NCBI GenBank assembly: GCA_964454025.1
Contig: CAYVRP010000003.1
Span: forward strand, 62,001-126,000
Origin: JAFGBI01 sp964454025
GTDB lineage: Bacteria; Myxococcota_A; Polyangia; Polyangiales; Polyangiaceae
Length of the DNA stretch: 64,000 nt
Direction: 5' to 3'
Positions 32,172 through 40,481 of this stretch are shown one piece after another; the stretch's first letter is position 1; each line of letters opens with the position of its first letter. Position numbers and translations under genes: made by a program. The notes beneath the pieces are model-generated. The model saw only the letters and a list, made by a program, of their open reading frames with translations, ran no database searches and was not told the origin of the DNA.

Positions 32172-33965
32172 CTGGACCCGGTCGCTCGCACGCCCGCCAG
32201 CGCCCATCGGCGGTTCCTCGCGTGGCTCCGCGGCCGCTGGCCGGCGGAGCGCGCGCCGGGTTCGGTCGCCCGTGTCCCCATCCGCCGCCGGATCCGGCTG
32301 CGCGTCTGGGCGCGCCGCCTGGTGCAGGCCGCGTCCCTGTCGCTCTTCCTCTTCCTGCTCGCCCAGACCACCTTCCGCGGGACGTTCGCGGCCGGCGCCG
32401 AAGCGCCGGTGCGGCTCCCGTGGCCGGTGGAGGCGTTCCTCCTCTTCGACCCCTTCGCCGCCGTCGTCACCCTGCTCGGCACCCACACGCTCTACCGGGG
32501 CCTGGCCTGGTCCCTGGTCGTCGTCGCCCTCACGCTGATCCTGGGGCGCGCCTTCTGCGGGTGGCTCTGCCCGCTCGGCACCCTCCACCAGATCGTCGGG
32601 TGGGTCCTGCCCTCGGGCGCCCCCGTCAAGGCGCGGCGCGCGGCGGCGAACCGGACCCAGCCCTGGCAGCGGGGCAAGTACTACCTGCTCTGGGCCTCGC
32701 TCGGCGCCGCCCTCTTCGGCAGCGCCCTGGGGGGACTCATGGATCCGATCTGCGTCGCGGTCCGCTGCATCGGGCTCGGGGCCATCCCGGCGCTGCAGTA
32801 CGTCGGCGTCGCCGCGGCGCGGGCGCTGGCCGCCACCAACGTCAAGGCCCTCCAGTCGGGCAGCGACGCCGCCCAGGACGCGCTCGCCCGCAGCCTGTGG
32901 ACCGCGGACCAGGCCTACTTCCACCAGGCCTGGCTCCTTGTCGCCGCCCTCGTCGCCATCCTGTTCATGAACCGGGTCGTTCCCCGCTTCTGGTGCCGCG
33001 CGCTCTGTCCGCTCGGCGCGTTCCTGGGCACGCTGTCTCGGTTCGCCCTGCTCGGGATGGAGAAGGCCCATGAGCGGTGCACCGACTGCGCGGCGTGCCT
33101 CGTGCACTGTCAAGGCGCGGACAGCCCGCAGGGAGGGGTCCACCACCGCCAGGACGAGTGCCACCTCTGCTTCAACTGCGAGGCTGCCTGTCCCGAGGGG
33201 GTGATCCGGTTCCGGTGGCTCCCCTCGCGCCGCGGGACCCGGGTGACCCCCGATCTGGACCGCCGGACCGTCCTGGCGTCGGCGGCCGCCGGGGCCGTGG
33301 CGGTGCCGGCGCTGAGGATCGCCAACTGGCCGGATCGGGGCTACAGCGAGAAGGTCATCCGACCGCCGGGCGCGATCGAGGAGCGGGCGTTCCTGGAGCG
33401 CTGCATCCGCTGCGGAGAGTGCATGAAGGTCTGCCCGAACAACGCGCTGCATCCGGCCTTCTTCGAGGCGGGGATCGAGGGGCTCTGGACCCCGATCCTC
33501 ATCCCTCGCATCGGCTACTGCGAGCACTCCTGCGTGCTCTGCGGGCAGGTGTGCCCGACGGGGGCCATCGCGCGCATCGACGAGCGTCGGAAGCTCGGCC
33601 TCGGGCAACCCCCGGTGCGCATCGGCACCGCGATGTACGACCTCGGGCGGTGCCTGCCCTGGGCGATGGCGACCCCTTGCATCGTCTGCGAGGAGTTCTG
33701 CCCCACCTCCCCCAAGGCCATCTGGCTCGAGGCGGTCGAGGCGCCGAAGCGCCTCGCGGCGCACGGCGCCGACGGAACATCGCCGGCGATGACGGTCGTG
33801 AAGCTGCAGCGGCCGCACGTGGATCCCACCCTCTGCATCGGCTGCGGCGCGTGCGAGAAGGCCTGCCCCGTGGTCGACAAGCCGGCCGTGTACGTCACCA
33901 GTGCAGGCGAGTCGCGATCGCGCAGCAACGTCATCCTGCTCGAGGACAGCCGCTACACGACCTAG
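32172..33965 (+). CDS. membrane polyferredoxin, NapH-NapG-like fusion
   Basis: 597 residues if it starts at CTG 32172 (547 from the GTG at 32322). The N-terminal half is NapH/NosR-like: an Arg-rich start, about five transmembrane helices and the CGWLCPLG and CRALCPLG motifs. Two ferredoxin motifs follow (CTDCAACLVHC, CHLCFNCEAACP). The second half begins with DRRTVLASAAAGAVAVPAL, which looks like an internal Tat-type signal, and then has NapG/MauM-type clusters (CIRCGECMKVCP, CEHSCVLCGQVCP, CIVCEEFCP, CIGCGACEKACP). It would carry electrons from quinol or cytosolic donors across the inner membrane, perhaps to the DUF362 protein. No nitrate or nitrous-oxide reductase gene is present, so the end acceptor is unknown. 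Confidence 0.88.
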   Translation: MDPVARTPASAHRRFLAWLRGRWPAERAPGSVARVPIRRRIRLRVWARRLVQAASLSLFLFLLAQTTFRGTFAAGAEAPVRLPWPVEAFLLFDPFAAVVTLLGTHTLYRGLAWSLVVVALTLILGRAFCGWLCPLGTLHQIVGWVLPSGAPVKARRAAANRTQPWQRGKYYLLWASLGAALFGSALGGLMDPICVAVRCIGLGAIPALQYVGVAAARALAATNVKALQSGSDAAQDALARSLWTADQAYFHQAWLLVAALVAILFMNRVVPRFWCRALCPLGAFLGTLSRFALLGMEKAHERCTDCAACLVHCQGADSPQGGVHHRQDECHLCFNCEAACPEGVIRFRWLPSRRGTRVTPDLDRRTVLASAAAGAVAVPALRIANWPDRGYSEKVIRPPGAIEERAFLERCIRCGECMKVCPNNALHPAFFEAGIEGLWTPILIPRIGYCEHSCVLCGQVCPTGAIARIDERRKLGLGQPPVRIGTAMYDLGRCLPWAMATPCIVCEEFCPTSPKAIWLEAVEAPKRLAAHGADGTSPAMTVVKLQRPHVDPTLCIGCGACEKACPVVDKPAVYVTSAGESRSRSNVILLEDSRYTT

Positions 33966-34094
33966 CGACCGTGCGCTCCTGGTCGCGCCGGGTTTCCCCG
34001 CCTGGTTGCACCTCGAAACGGGAGCGCGTCATTCCGACTGCTGATCAGGCGCGCAGCCCACCGTTGTGTCGGCGTTCCCCCATGGGCCGTCGCC

Positions 34095-34124
34095 TTGGCA
34101 CGCATCGCGCCCGCGGGGGATAAT
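34095..34124 (+). promoter_or_regulatory. sigma-70-type promoter of the CGDG-repeat lipoprotein
   Basis: TTGGCA (34095-34100), 18-nt spacer, GATAAT (34119-34124); each hexamer matches consensus at five of six positions. The leader is about 75 nt and ends in a GGAAGGA ribosome site before the ATG at 34206. Confidence 0.6.
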
Positions 34125-34205
34125 CCGAGGCGAAGACGGCGCGTCCCGTCTGCGTGGCGCCGGTGGCTCGCGGCGCGCCCGGCTGACGCACGGGAAGGAT
34201 CCCCC

Positions 34206-36167
34206 ATGCTGTGCGCATCCCCCAGGCTCGTCCGTCGTCGTCTCCTCCTGGGGGCGGCCCTGGCGGTGCTCGCTTGCGGGCGGGCCACGCTCGACGTCGA
34301 CGGCTACCGCGCGGGACCGGGGGCCTGCGGGGACGGCGCCTGCGTCTTGCCCGAGGGCGTCGGGAGCTGCCCGGAGGACTGCTTCTGTGGCGACGGCGTT
34401 TGCGTCGGCGATGAAACCGGGCTGACTTGTTCGACCGACTGCGCGCTCACCTGCGGGGACGGGGACTGCGCCGATGGCGAGACCTCGGCCACCTGCCCGC
34501 ACGACTGCGGCGCCCCGGCCACGGTCTGCGGGGACGATCGCTGCGAGGGGGAGGAGGACTCGCGCAATTGCCAGGCGGACTGCGGGTTCTGTGGGGATGG
34601 GGTCTGCGCCGACGAAGAAACCGGGACGGGAGAGGTCGGGAGCGCGTGCGTGGACTGCGCAGCGGGTTGCGGCAACGGGGTCTGCAACGCTGACGAGGAC
34701 AGCCTGTCCTGCCCGCAGGACTGCGGGGTGACCTGCGGGGACGGCGCCTGTGCCGAGACGGAGCGGCCCGCTTCCTGTCCGGAGGACTGCTCCGTTTGCG
34801 GCGACGGTGACTGCCTCGGGGACGAGGCGCCCGCGACCTGCCCGGCGGACTGCAGACCGGAGTGCGGCGACGGTCGGTGCGAGGGCCAGGAGGCTGCGAC
34901 GTGCCCGAGGGATTGCCAGCCCCTGGGCTGCGGCGACGGGCTGTGCGGTCCGGGGGAGCTCACGACCTGCCCGACGGACTGCCCCGCGTCTTCCTGCGGG
35001 GATGGGGTCTGCGCCCCGGCCGAGGTTGGCGCCTGCGCCGTCGACTGCCGGGCAACCTGTGGGGACGGCGTCTGCGGGAGCGACGAGGGCGGCTGGTGCG
35101 CGGCCGACTGCGGTGCTGTCTGCGGCGACGGCTGGTGCGCTCCGGGCGAGGAGGGGTGGTGCAGCGACTGCGGCGGCGTCGTCTGCGGGGACGGCCGCTG
35201 CGATCCGAGCGAGCAGGGCTGGTGCCGCGACTGTGGCCCGGTCTGCGGCGACCGGTACTGCGAAGGGGACGAGTCGAATTCCTGCCCGACCGACTGCTGG
35301 ATCACCTGCGGCGACGGCTGGTGCGCTCCGGGCGAGGAAGGCCTGTGCGAAGAGTGCAGCTGGTGTGGCGACGGGTGGTGCACCACCGCCGAGACGGGGT
35401 GGTGCCAGGAGGACTGTGGGTGGTGCGGCGACGGCTGGTGCGCGAACGGCGAGTACGGCACCTGCCCCAGCGACTGCTGGGGGGGCTGGTGCGGCGACTG
35501 GACGTGCACCCCGGAGGAGCGCTCCTGGTGCTCCCAGGACTGCGGCGCGATCTGCGGTGACGGGCTGTGCCAGGGAGAGGAGGCCGTGAGCTGCGCGCGC
35601 GACTGCGGCGCGATCTGCGGCGACGGCCGCTGCGACGCGGGCGAGCCGTCGCGTTGCCAGGAGGACTGCGGGACCACCTGCGGCGACGGGTGGTGCGCGG
35701 GCGACGAGCCGGTGCTCTGCCCGGGCGACTGCGGGGTGATCTGTGGGGACGGGTTCTGCGCCCGGGGAGAGTCGGCCGACACCTGCTGGGAAGACTGCGG
35801 GGCGTACTGCGGCAACGGCCGCTGCGAGCGCGAGGAGGCCCCCTGGTGCCCGGCGGACTGTGGCGGCGGCTGCGGCGATGACGTCTGCGAGGTGGACGAG
35901 TACGACTGCTTCGCCGACTGCGGGGGTGGGTGCGGGGATCGGTACTGCGCGGCGTGGGAGCAGCGGATCTGCAGCGCCGACTGCGGGGGCTGGTGCGGCG
36001 ATGCCTTCTGCAGCGTCGACGAAACCCCCTGGTGCTACGAGGACTGCGGCACTTGGTGCGGCGACGGGTGGTGCGGTGCGGGCGAGGACTCGTATAGCTG
36101 CAGCTACGACTGCGGCTGGTGCGGGGACGGCTGGTGCGGGGCCTACGAGGACCAGTGGTCGTGCAGC
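34206..36167 (+). CDS. giant CGDGxC-repeat lipoprotein, 5' part up to assembly gap
   Basis: 654 codons are visible before the run of N. The start ATG follows GGAAGGA; a basic signal (RLVRRRLLLGAALAVLAC) ends in the lipobox LAC, Cys at about res 24. From res 41 on, the protein consists of 29 consecutive units of about 21 residues with the pattern CGDGxC-x3-E-x(4-7)-C-x2-DC, four cysteines each. Early units vary most (CGDGACVLPEGVGSCPEDC); later ones are rich in Trp (CGDGWCAPGEEGWCSDC). Related CGDGxCxxGE motifs occur in other secreted bacterial and archaeal proteins. Likely an outer-surface rod stabilised by disulfides, possibly metal-binding through the conserved Asp/Glu. Function unknown. 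Confidence 0.88.
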
Positions 36168-36601
36168 NNNNNNNNNNNNNNNNNNNNNNNNNNNNNNNNN
36201 NNNNNNNNNNNNNNNNNNNNNNNNNNNNNNNNNNNNNNNNNNNNNNNNNNNNNNNNNNNNNNNNNNNCTGGTGCGGGGACGGCTGGTGCATCGAGGACGA
36301 GTACGGGTGGTGCCCGGAGGACTGTGGCACCTGGTGCGGCGACGGGTGGTGCTCGGGCGACGAGGCCGCGTGGTGCACCCAAGACTGCGGCAGCGTCTGC
36401 GGTGATGGCCGCTGCGGCCCGGGGGAGGACCCCCTCGACTGCCTGGTCGACTGCTGGTCTTCCAACGTCTGCGGGGACCGCTGGTGTGGCCCCGCGGAGT
36501 CGCCGAGCACCTGCCCGGAAGACTGCGGGACGACCAGCAGCTGCGGCAACGGGCGATGCGACCTGACCGACGTGTTCGCCTGCCCCGAGGAGTGCCTGCC
36601 A
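34326..36601 (+). repeat. tandem four-cysteine repeat domain, at least 34 units
   Basis: Units of 57-78 nt begin with tgcgg(g/c)gac. I count 29 units before the N run and 5 after it. DNA identity is highest among the Trp-rich units around the gap, which suggests recent unit duplication there. Confidence 0.9.
36168..36267. other. assembly gap of 100 N inside the repeat gene
   Basis: Exactly 100 N, the usual placeholder for unknown length. The reading frames on the two sides differ, and a 22-nt identical sequence (36116-36137 and 36268-36289) flanks it. The gap is therefore most likely an unresolved repeat; the frame break is an artefact of the arbitrary length. Confidence 0.9.
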
Positions 36602-36604
36602 TAG
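36268..36604 (+). CDS. CGDGxC-repeat lipoprotein, 3' part after gap
   Basis: The end of the same gene, read in the frame beginning with the Trp codon at 36269. It holds five more units: two Trp-rich (CGDGWCIEDEYGWCPEDC, CGDGWCSGDEAAWCTQDC), then three more divergent ones, the last being CGNGRCDLTDVFACPEEC followed directly by LP and the stop. There is no anchor, sorting signal or membrane helix at the C-terminus, so attachment is by the N-terminal lipid only. The true protein is at least 765 residues long. Confidence 0.85.
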
Positions 36605-36779
36605 GCGCCGGCGGCGGGGCCGGACCTCCCGCCCTCGCCGTTCGTGCGGCAGCGAACGGCCCGCGAGCCACCGCCAGGCCGGAGGCCTGGATCGTGGGCC
36701 GGTTTCCCGTGGGTTTCGCTGGGAGCCGGGGCCGAATGCGGCCTTGCGTTCGGCAGATCCCGCCCGGAAACTCCACGCG

Positions 36780-38186
36780 ATGACCGAAGGTGTGGAGCTC
36801 CGGGCGCAGGCCGCGCGCATCGCCCATTGGCTCGTGGACAAGGGCCACCCGGACGACGCCGTGACCCTGCTCGCCGCCTGGGCAGCGGCGGGGCCGAACG
36901 ATCACGAGGGGCAGCAGCTGCTGGCCGAGGCGCTGCGCATCGATCCGCGCGCGCCGGTGGCGCAGATGGCGTTCGAGCGCATGGAAGGTGTCCCCGGTGA
37001 CCACGCCGCGCTCGACGCCGCGATCGCGCGCTTCGATCCCGCCGAGCTCGGGCGCCTGGAAGCCGAGATGCGCCGCCCCACCTTCCGGCGCGCGCAGATG
37101 GGCTTCAACAACAACATCAAGTACCTCGATCAGGTCTTCCACGTGCAGACCGAGGACTCCGGGCTCGACGCGCCGCACATCATCACGCACCTTTTCGCCG
37201 ACGGCGGTCGGGTCATCAAGAGCCACAAGCGCAACTACGACTCCGAGGTCCACCGCCCCGACGTGGCCGAGTACGTGCGCGCGCTCATGAAGGGGCAGCA
37301 CCTGGAGATGTGCATGTGGCTCCGAGAGGGGCGGTTCGACGCCATCATCGCGGGCCGCGAGGTGGGGGGCATCGCCCTGTTCGTCGAGCCTCCGAACGTC
37401 GACATCAAGAAGCTCGCCAAGAAGAAGGCGGAGGTCGCCGTCGAGGCGGCGCACGCCGCGCCGCCGCCTGCCGCCGAGGCGATGGTTGCCGCGTCGCCGG
37501 CCCTCGCCGCGGTTCCTTCCTCGCAGGCCCCGATCCTGCCTGTCCGCTTCCGCCTGCTGGTGCTGCGCAGCCTCTGGGGCGGCCCCGAGCGCTACGAGCC
37601 GCGCGGTGACGAGGTCACCCTCGGCAGCAGCGGCGAGATCGCGCTCACCGGCGAGCGCTTCTGCCACCCCGCCGAGGCCCGTTTCTCCTGGCGGGACGGG
37701 CGCCTCTACCTCGAGGACCTCGAGGGAGGAAACGGGGTGTTTCTTCGCATCCGCTCTCCGGTGGAGCTGGAGCTCGGTGACCAGTTCGTGGTCGGAGACC
37801 AGCTCCTCACCGTCGTCAAGAACCCGGTCGCCGACGACGGCCCCGACCCGGCCCCGACGTACTTCTACTCGTCACCCAAGTGGCTCTCGTCCTTCCGCAT
37901 CGTCCAGGTCTTCGAGGGCGGTGCGGCGGGCGCTTGCGTGGTCGCGCGGGGCAGCACGCTCCAGATCGGCTCCGCCGTCGGGGACCTCGTCTTCCCGGAC
38001 GACCCGCTGGTGTCCGACCAACACTGCGTGGTCGAGGAGCAGGCCGGCTCGGTGGTCCTCACGGACCTCGCGTCCCGCACGGGGGTCTTCGTGAGGATCC
38101 GCGGCGAGCAGGAGCTCGCCCACGGTGACGAGCTCATGGTCGGGCGCACCCGCCTCGTCGTCGAGCTCCCCGAGGCTACCGGTTGA
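36780..38186 (+). CDS. double FHA-domain protein
   Basis: 468 residues from the ATG at 36780. Residues 1-70 form a TPR-like helical part (RIAHWLVDKGHPDDAVTLLA). Residues 75-220 are a conserved but unnamed region (NNNIKYLDQVFHVQTEDSGL, HIITHLFADGGRVIKSHKRN). After an Ala-rich linker come two FHA-type folds: about 262-360 (EVTLGSSGEIALTG, NGVFLRIRSP) and about 375-465 (LQIGSAVGDLVFPDDPLVSD, CVVEEQAGSVVLTDLASRTG). FHA domains bind phosphothreonine; the first lacks a clear GRxxxxD and may be degenerate. Cytosolic. Partners could be Hanks-type kinases such as the one at the window end. It follows the repeat lipoprotein by 175 bp. Confidence 0.85.
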   Translation: MTEGVELRAQAARIAHWLVDKGHPDDAVTLLAAWAAAGPNDHEGQQLLAEALRIDPRAPVAQMAFERMEGVPGDHAALDAAIARFDPAELGRLEAEMRRPTFRRAQMGFNNNIKYLDQVFHVQTEDSGLDAPHIITHLFADGGRVIKSHKRNYDSEVHRPDVAEYVRALMKGQHLEMCMWLREGRFDAIIAGREVGGIALFVEPPNVDIKKLAKKKAEVAVEAAHAAPPPAAEAMVAASPALAAVPSSQAPILPVRFRLLVLRSLWGGPERYEPRGDEVTLGSSGEIALTGERFCHPAEARFSWRDGRLYLEDLEGGNGVFLRIRSPVELELGDQFVVGDQLLTVVKNPVADDGPDPAPTYFYSSPKWLSSFRIVQVFEGGAAGACVVARGSTLQIGSAVGDLVFPDDPLVSDQHCVVEEQAGSVVLTDLASRTGVFVRIRGEQELAHGDELMVGRTRLVVELPEATG

Positions 38187-38348
38187 GCCTCCGCCCTCGG
38201 CCTCGCGGCGGGCAACCCGGGTGGGCGCCCTCGTGCGCCGTGCTGCCGAACGCAAGAAGACCGGAGCCAGCCTTCGCCGACCCCGGTCCTCCGTGCCGGC
38301 GCCGCCACGGGGACTGCCCCTGACGAACGCCGGGCAGTGCGCCGTGAA

Positions 38349-38576
38349 TCACTCCTCCGCGGCGGCCTCGCCCTCGGCGGCCTCGCCCTCGGCGGCCTCG
38401 CCCTCGGCGGCCTCCTCCTTGGCGGCGTCCTCATCGGCGGCCTCGCTGCTCTCCTCGGCGGCCTTGCTCGCTTCCTCGGCCTTCGCGGGCTCCGCCGGCT
38501 CCTCGGCTTCCTTCTTGCCGCAAGCGATGAAGAGGGGGGCCACCAGTGCCAGCGCCAGAATGTTCTTGATGCTCAT
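38349..38576 (-). CDS. small acidic Ala/Glu-rich lipoprotein
   Basis: 75 residues from the ATG at 38576 with AGGAGG seven bases upstream. The signal peptide (SIKNILALALVAPLFIAC) ends in a lipobox-like FIAC, Cys about res 19. The mature peptide is only KKEAEEPAEP-type Ala/Glu repeats, ending in three GEAAE units encoded by a 15-nt tandem repeat. It is probably unstructured or a single charged helix on the outer membrane, comparable in style to small abundant Lpp-like or spacer lipoproteins. Function unknown. Confidence 0.75.
   Translation of the reverse strand: MSIKNILALALVAPLFIACGKKEAEEPAEPAKAEEASKAAEESSEAADEDAAKEEAAEGEAAEGEAAEGEAAAEE
38361..38405. repeat. 15-nt tandem repeat, three perfect copies
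   Basis: ggcggcctcgccctc occurs three times without change (38361-38405), followed by a diverged fourth copy. It encodes the GEAAE units of the small lipoprotein and is prone to slippage. Confidence 0.85.
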
Positions 38577-38792
38577 TTGAAATCCTCCTGCCGAGCCGGA
38601 TCCTGAGCTGGCTCGGAACACCTTTCGGATGCGCGACCGTACCAAACCGGCTCACGAGGTGGAAAATTCTCTCGGCGGCCGCGCTTTACCATAGTCATTG
38701 TGAGCACTTAATCGATCGACGCGGCCCCCGCCTGCGGGTGGGTCGCCGGTGAGCCGAAAATCGGTCAGGCTGCGTCGAAGGACCGAAGCGCG
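38577..38792. promoter_or_regulatory. divergent region, AT-rich promoter island
   Basis: 216 bp between the small lipoprotein (minus) and the ECF sigma gene (plus). The stretch 38685-38715 is AT-rich: TTTACC (38685-38690) and CATAGT (38690-38695) are candidate elements for the plus gene; TACGGT (38641-38636) for the minus gene. No match is strong. Confidence 0.3.
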
Positions 38793-39440
38793 ATGGCCTC
38801 AGGGTCCGCCAATCCGCGTCTGCGGCTCGTGCGTCGGGTCGGTGGCGAGCCCGCGCCGGGGGTTCGCCCGGGGGCTCTCGCCGGGCTCGACGACGTCCAG
38901 CTCGTCGCGCTCGCCCGCGACGGAGATCTGCGGGCCTTCGAGGCGCTGTATCGGCGGCACGCCGCCTTCGCCATGAACCTCGCCGTTCGCATCCAGGGCA
39001 GCGTCTCCGACGTGGAGGACGTCGTGCACGACGCTTTCCTGCGGGCGCAGCTCCGGCTCGGGGAGCTGCGCGAGACGAGCGCCTTCAAGTCGTGGCTCGG
39101 CTCCATCGTCGTGCGCCTGGTGCGCAGCCGGCTGCGGCGGCGACGCCTGCTCAGCGCGTTTGGTCTTGCCTCCCCGGAGCCGGTGGACTTCGACGCCATC
39201 GCCTCGCCGGCAGCGGATCCCGAGTCGCGAGCGCTGCTCGCGCAGGTCTACGCGCTGCTCAGGACCATGAACCCCGACGACCGCATCGCCTGGACCCTGC
39301 GCCACGTCGAGCGGCACCGGCTCGAGGAGGTCGCGGACCTCGCCGGATGCTCGCTCGCCACGGCCAAGCGCCGGATCACCCGGGCGCAGCGCTTCCTGGC
39401 TGACCATTTCGTGGCGCCCTTCAGCGAGGAGCCGGCATGA
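38793..39440 (+). CDS. ECF-family sigma factor
   Basis: 215 residues from the ATG at 38793. Region 2 spans about res 40-125 (LVALARDGDLRAFEALYRRH, SDVEDVVHDAFLRAQLRL, AFKSWLGSIVVRLVRSRLRR) and region 4 about res 155-205 (MNPDDRIAWTLRHVERHRLE, EVADLAGCSLATAKRRITRA as helix-turn-helix). The stop overlaps the next gene's ATG by 4 bp. That next gene encodes a one-helix membrane protein, the typical place for an anti-sigma factor in Myxococcota. The regulon is unknown. Confidence 0.92.
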   Translation: MASGSANPRLRLVRRVGGEPAPGVRPGALAGLDDVQLVALARDGDLRAFEALYRRHAAFAMNLAVRIQGSVSDVEDVVHDAFLRAQLRLGELRETSAFKSWLGSIVVRLVRSRLRRRRLLSAFGLASPEPVDFDAIASPAADPESRALLAQVYALLRTMNPDDRIAWTLRHVERHRLEEVADLAGCSLATAKRRITRAQRFLADHFVAPFSEEPA

Positions 39441-40474
39441 GCGCGCGCGTCGAGCTTCCCGAGTTTCGGCGTGAGGCGTTGCGCGACGTGGCGACCCCGG
39501 CGCGGGTCGAGCGGGTCTGGGCGCGACTGGAGGGGGATCTGCGTGGCGCGCGCTGGGGCCGGGTCAGCCCGGGCCTGCCGGTGTGGGTCTTCGCCCTACC
39601 TCTGGCGGGCGCGGCTCTCTTCGCGGGGGGCGCCTACGTGGGGGTCCGCCTCGCGGCGAACCCGACGCCCTCGGTGACACTCGCCCACGAGCCGACGGGA
39701 GCCGTGGACCGGGGTACGGCCCCGCCCCCGACGGCGTCCCCCTCGGCGGACGGTGAGCGCACCCCCGCGCGCCCGTCGCGTGGCAGGCCCAAGGTGCCCC
39801 GTCTGCGCGCGGTCGAGGCGCCGCCGCGCGTCGAGCCGACGGGGCTCGTTGCGCCGGAGCTCGCGCCTCCGGCCACGCCGGCCGTCGCACCCGCCGAATG
39901 GTACGAGCTCTGGCGCGAGGACGAGTACCAGCGAGCCCGTGAGGCGATCGAGCGGCAGGGCGGCTTCGAAGCCGTGCTCGAGTCCGCCTCGGCGGACCAG
40001 GCCATGGCCATGGTGGACATCGCGCGGTTCGGCCACGAGAACGCGCTCGCCGTCGCGGCGCTCCGGCGCATCGTTGACCGCTTCCCGGGGGACCCGAACG
40101 CCCCCCTGGCGGCGTTGACGCTCGGAAACCTGCTCGACCGCGCCGGCGACGCCAAGGGGGCGGCCGCCGCCTTCTCCGCCTACCGAGCCTTGTCTCCCGA
40201 CGGCGATTTCGCCGAAGATGCCCTAGCTCGCCAAATAGAGGCCGCCCTCGGCGAGGGCGACGCGCCGCGGGCGCGCGAGCTGCTGGCCCAGTATGAGAAG
40301 CAGTACCCCGCCGGGAGCCGGCTCGAAACCCTGCGCGCCGAGGTCGCGGCGGCCCCCTTGCCCGTCGAGCCAGCAGCGGAGCCCGCTCGCCCGGACGGGA
40401 GCCGCGGGGGTGAGCCCGTGCCTGGTCCGGTTCGCGTCGACGGCGCCGCCACCACCCCGAACGAAACGCCCTGA
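39437..40474 (+). CDS. probable anti-sigma factor: single transmembrane helix and TPR-like domain
   Basis: 345 residues, coupled to the ECF gene by an ATGA overlap. Residues 1-45 form a short cytosolic segment (RREALRDVATPARVERVWAR) that could hold the sigma factor; no zinc-binding HxxxCxxC is present. One transmembrane helix (about 48-72, LPVWVFALPLAGAALFAGGA), a Pro/Thr-rich periplasmic linker, then TPR/Sel1-like helices (EYQRAREAIERQGGFEAVLE, RFPGDPNAPLAALTLGNLLD, AAAFSAYRALSPDGDFAEDA). Anti-sigma role is inferred from position and layout. The periplasmic repeats could sense the next gene's exported product. Confidence 0.75.
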   Translation: MSARVELPEFRREALRDVATPARVERVWARLEGDLRGARWGRVSPGLPVWVFALPLAGAALFAGGAYVGVRLAANPTPSVTLAHEPTGAVDRGTAPPPTASPSADGERTPARPSRGRPKVPRLRAVEAPPRVEPTGLVAPELAPPATPAVAPAEWYELWREDEYQRAREAIERQGGFEAVLESASADQAMAMVDIARFGHENALAVAALRRIVDRFPGDPNAPLAALTLGNLLDRAGDAKGAAAAFSAYRALSPDGDFAEDALARQIEAALGEGDAPRARELLAQYEKQYPAGSRLETLRAEVAAAPLPVEPAAEPARPDGSRGGEPVPGPVRVDGAATTPNETP

Positions 40475-40481
40475 GCGCGCG

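Noticed and set aside
28981..32538. Open frame of 1185 codons on the plus strand
   Set aside because: It runs antisense through prfA and rpmE and out of frame through the DUF362 gene. The real genes have diagnostic motifs.
34094..34110. Sigma-54-like TTGGCACGCATCGCGC
   Set aside because: The -24 part fits but the -12 TTGC is absent; a TTGGCA/GATAAT sigma-70 pair explains the site better.
34326..36601. Regular repeats suggestive of a CRISPR array
   Set aside because: Units are all multiples of three, imperfect, and encode a continuous protein; there are no unique spacers and no cas genes.
34029..37667. Minus-strand frame of 1212 codons spanning the assembly gap
   Set aside because: It reads through the run of N and is antisense to the Cys repeat gene; the Ala/Pro/Val repeats mirror the plus-strand repeats.
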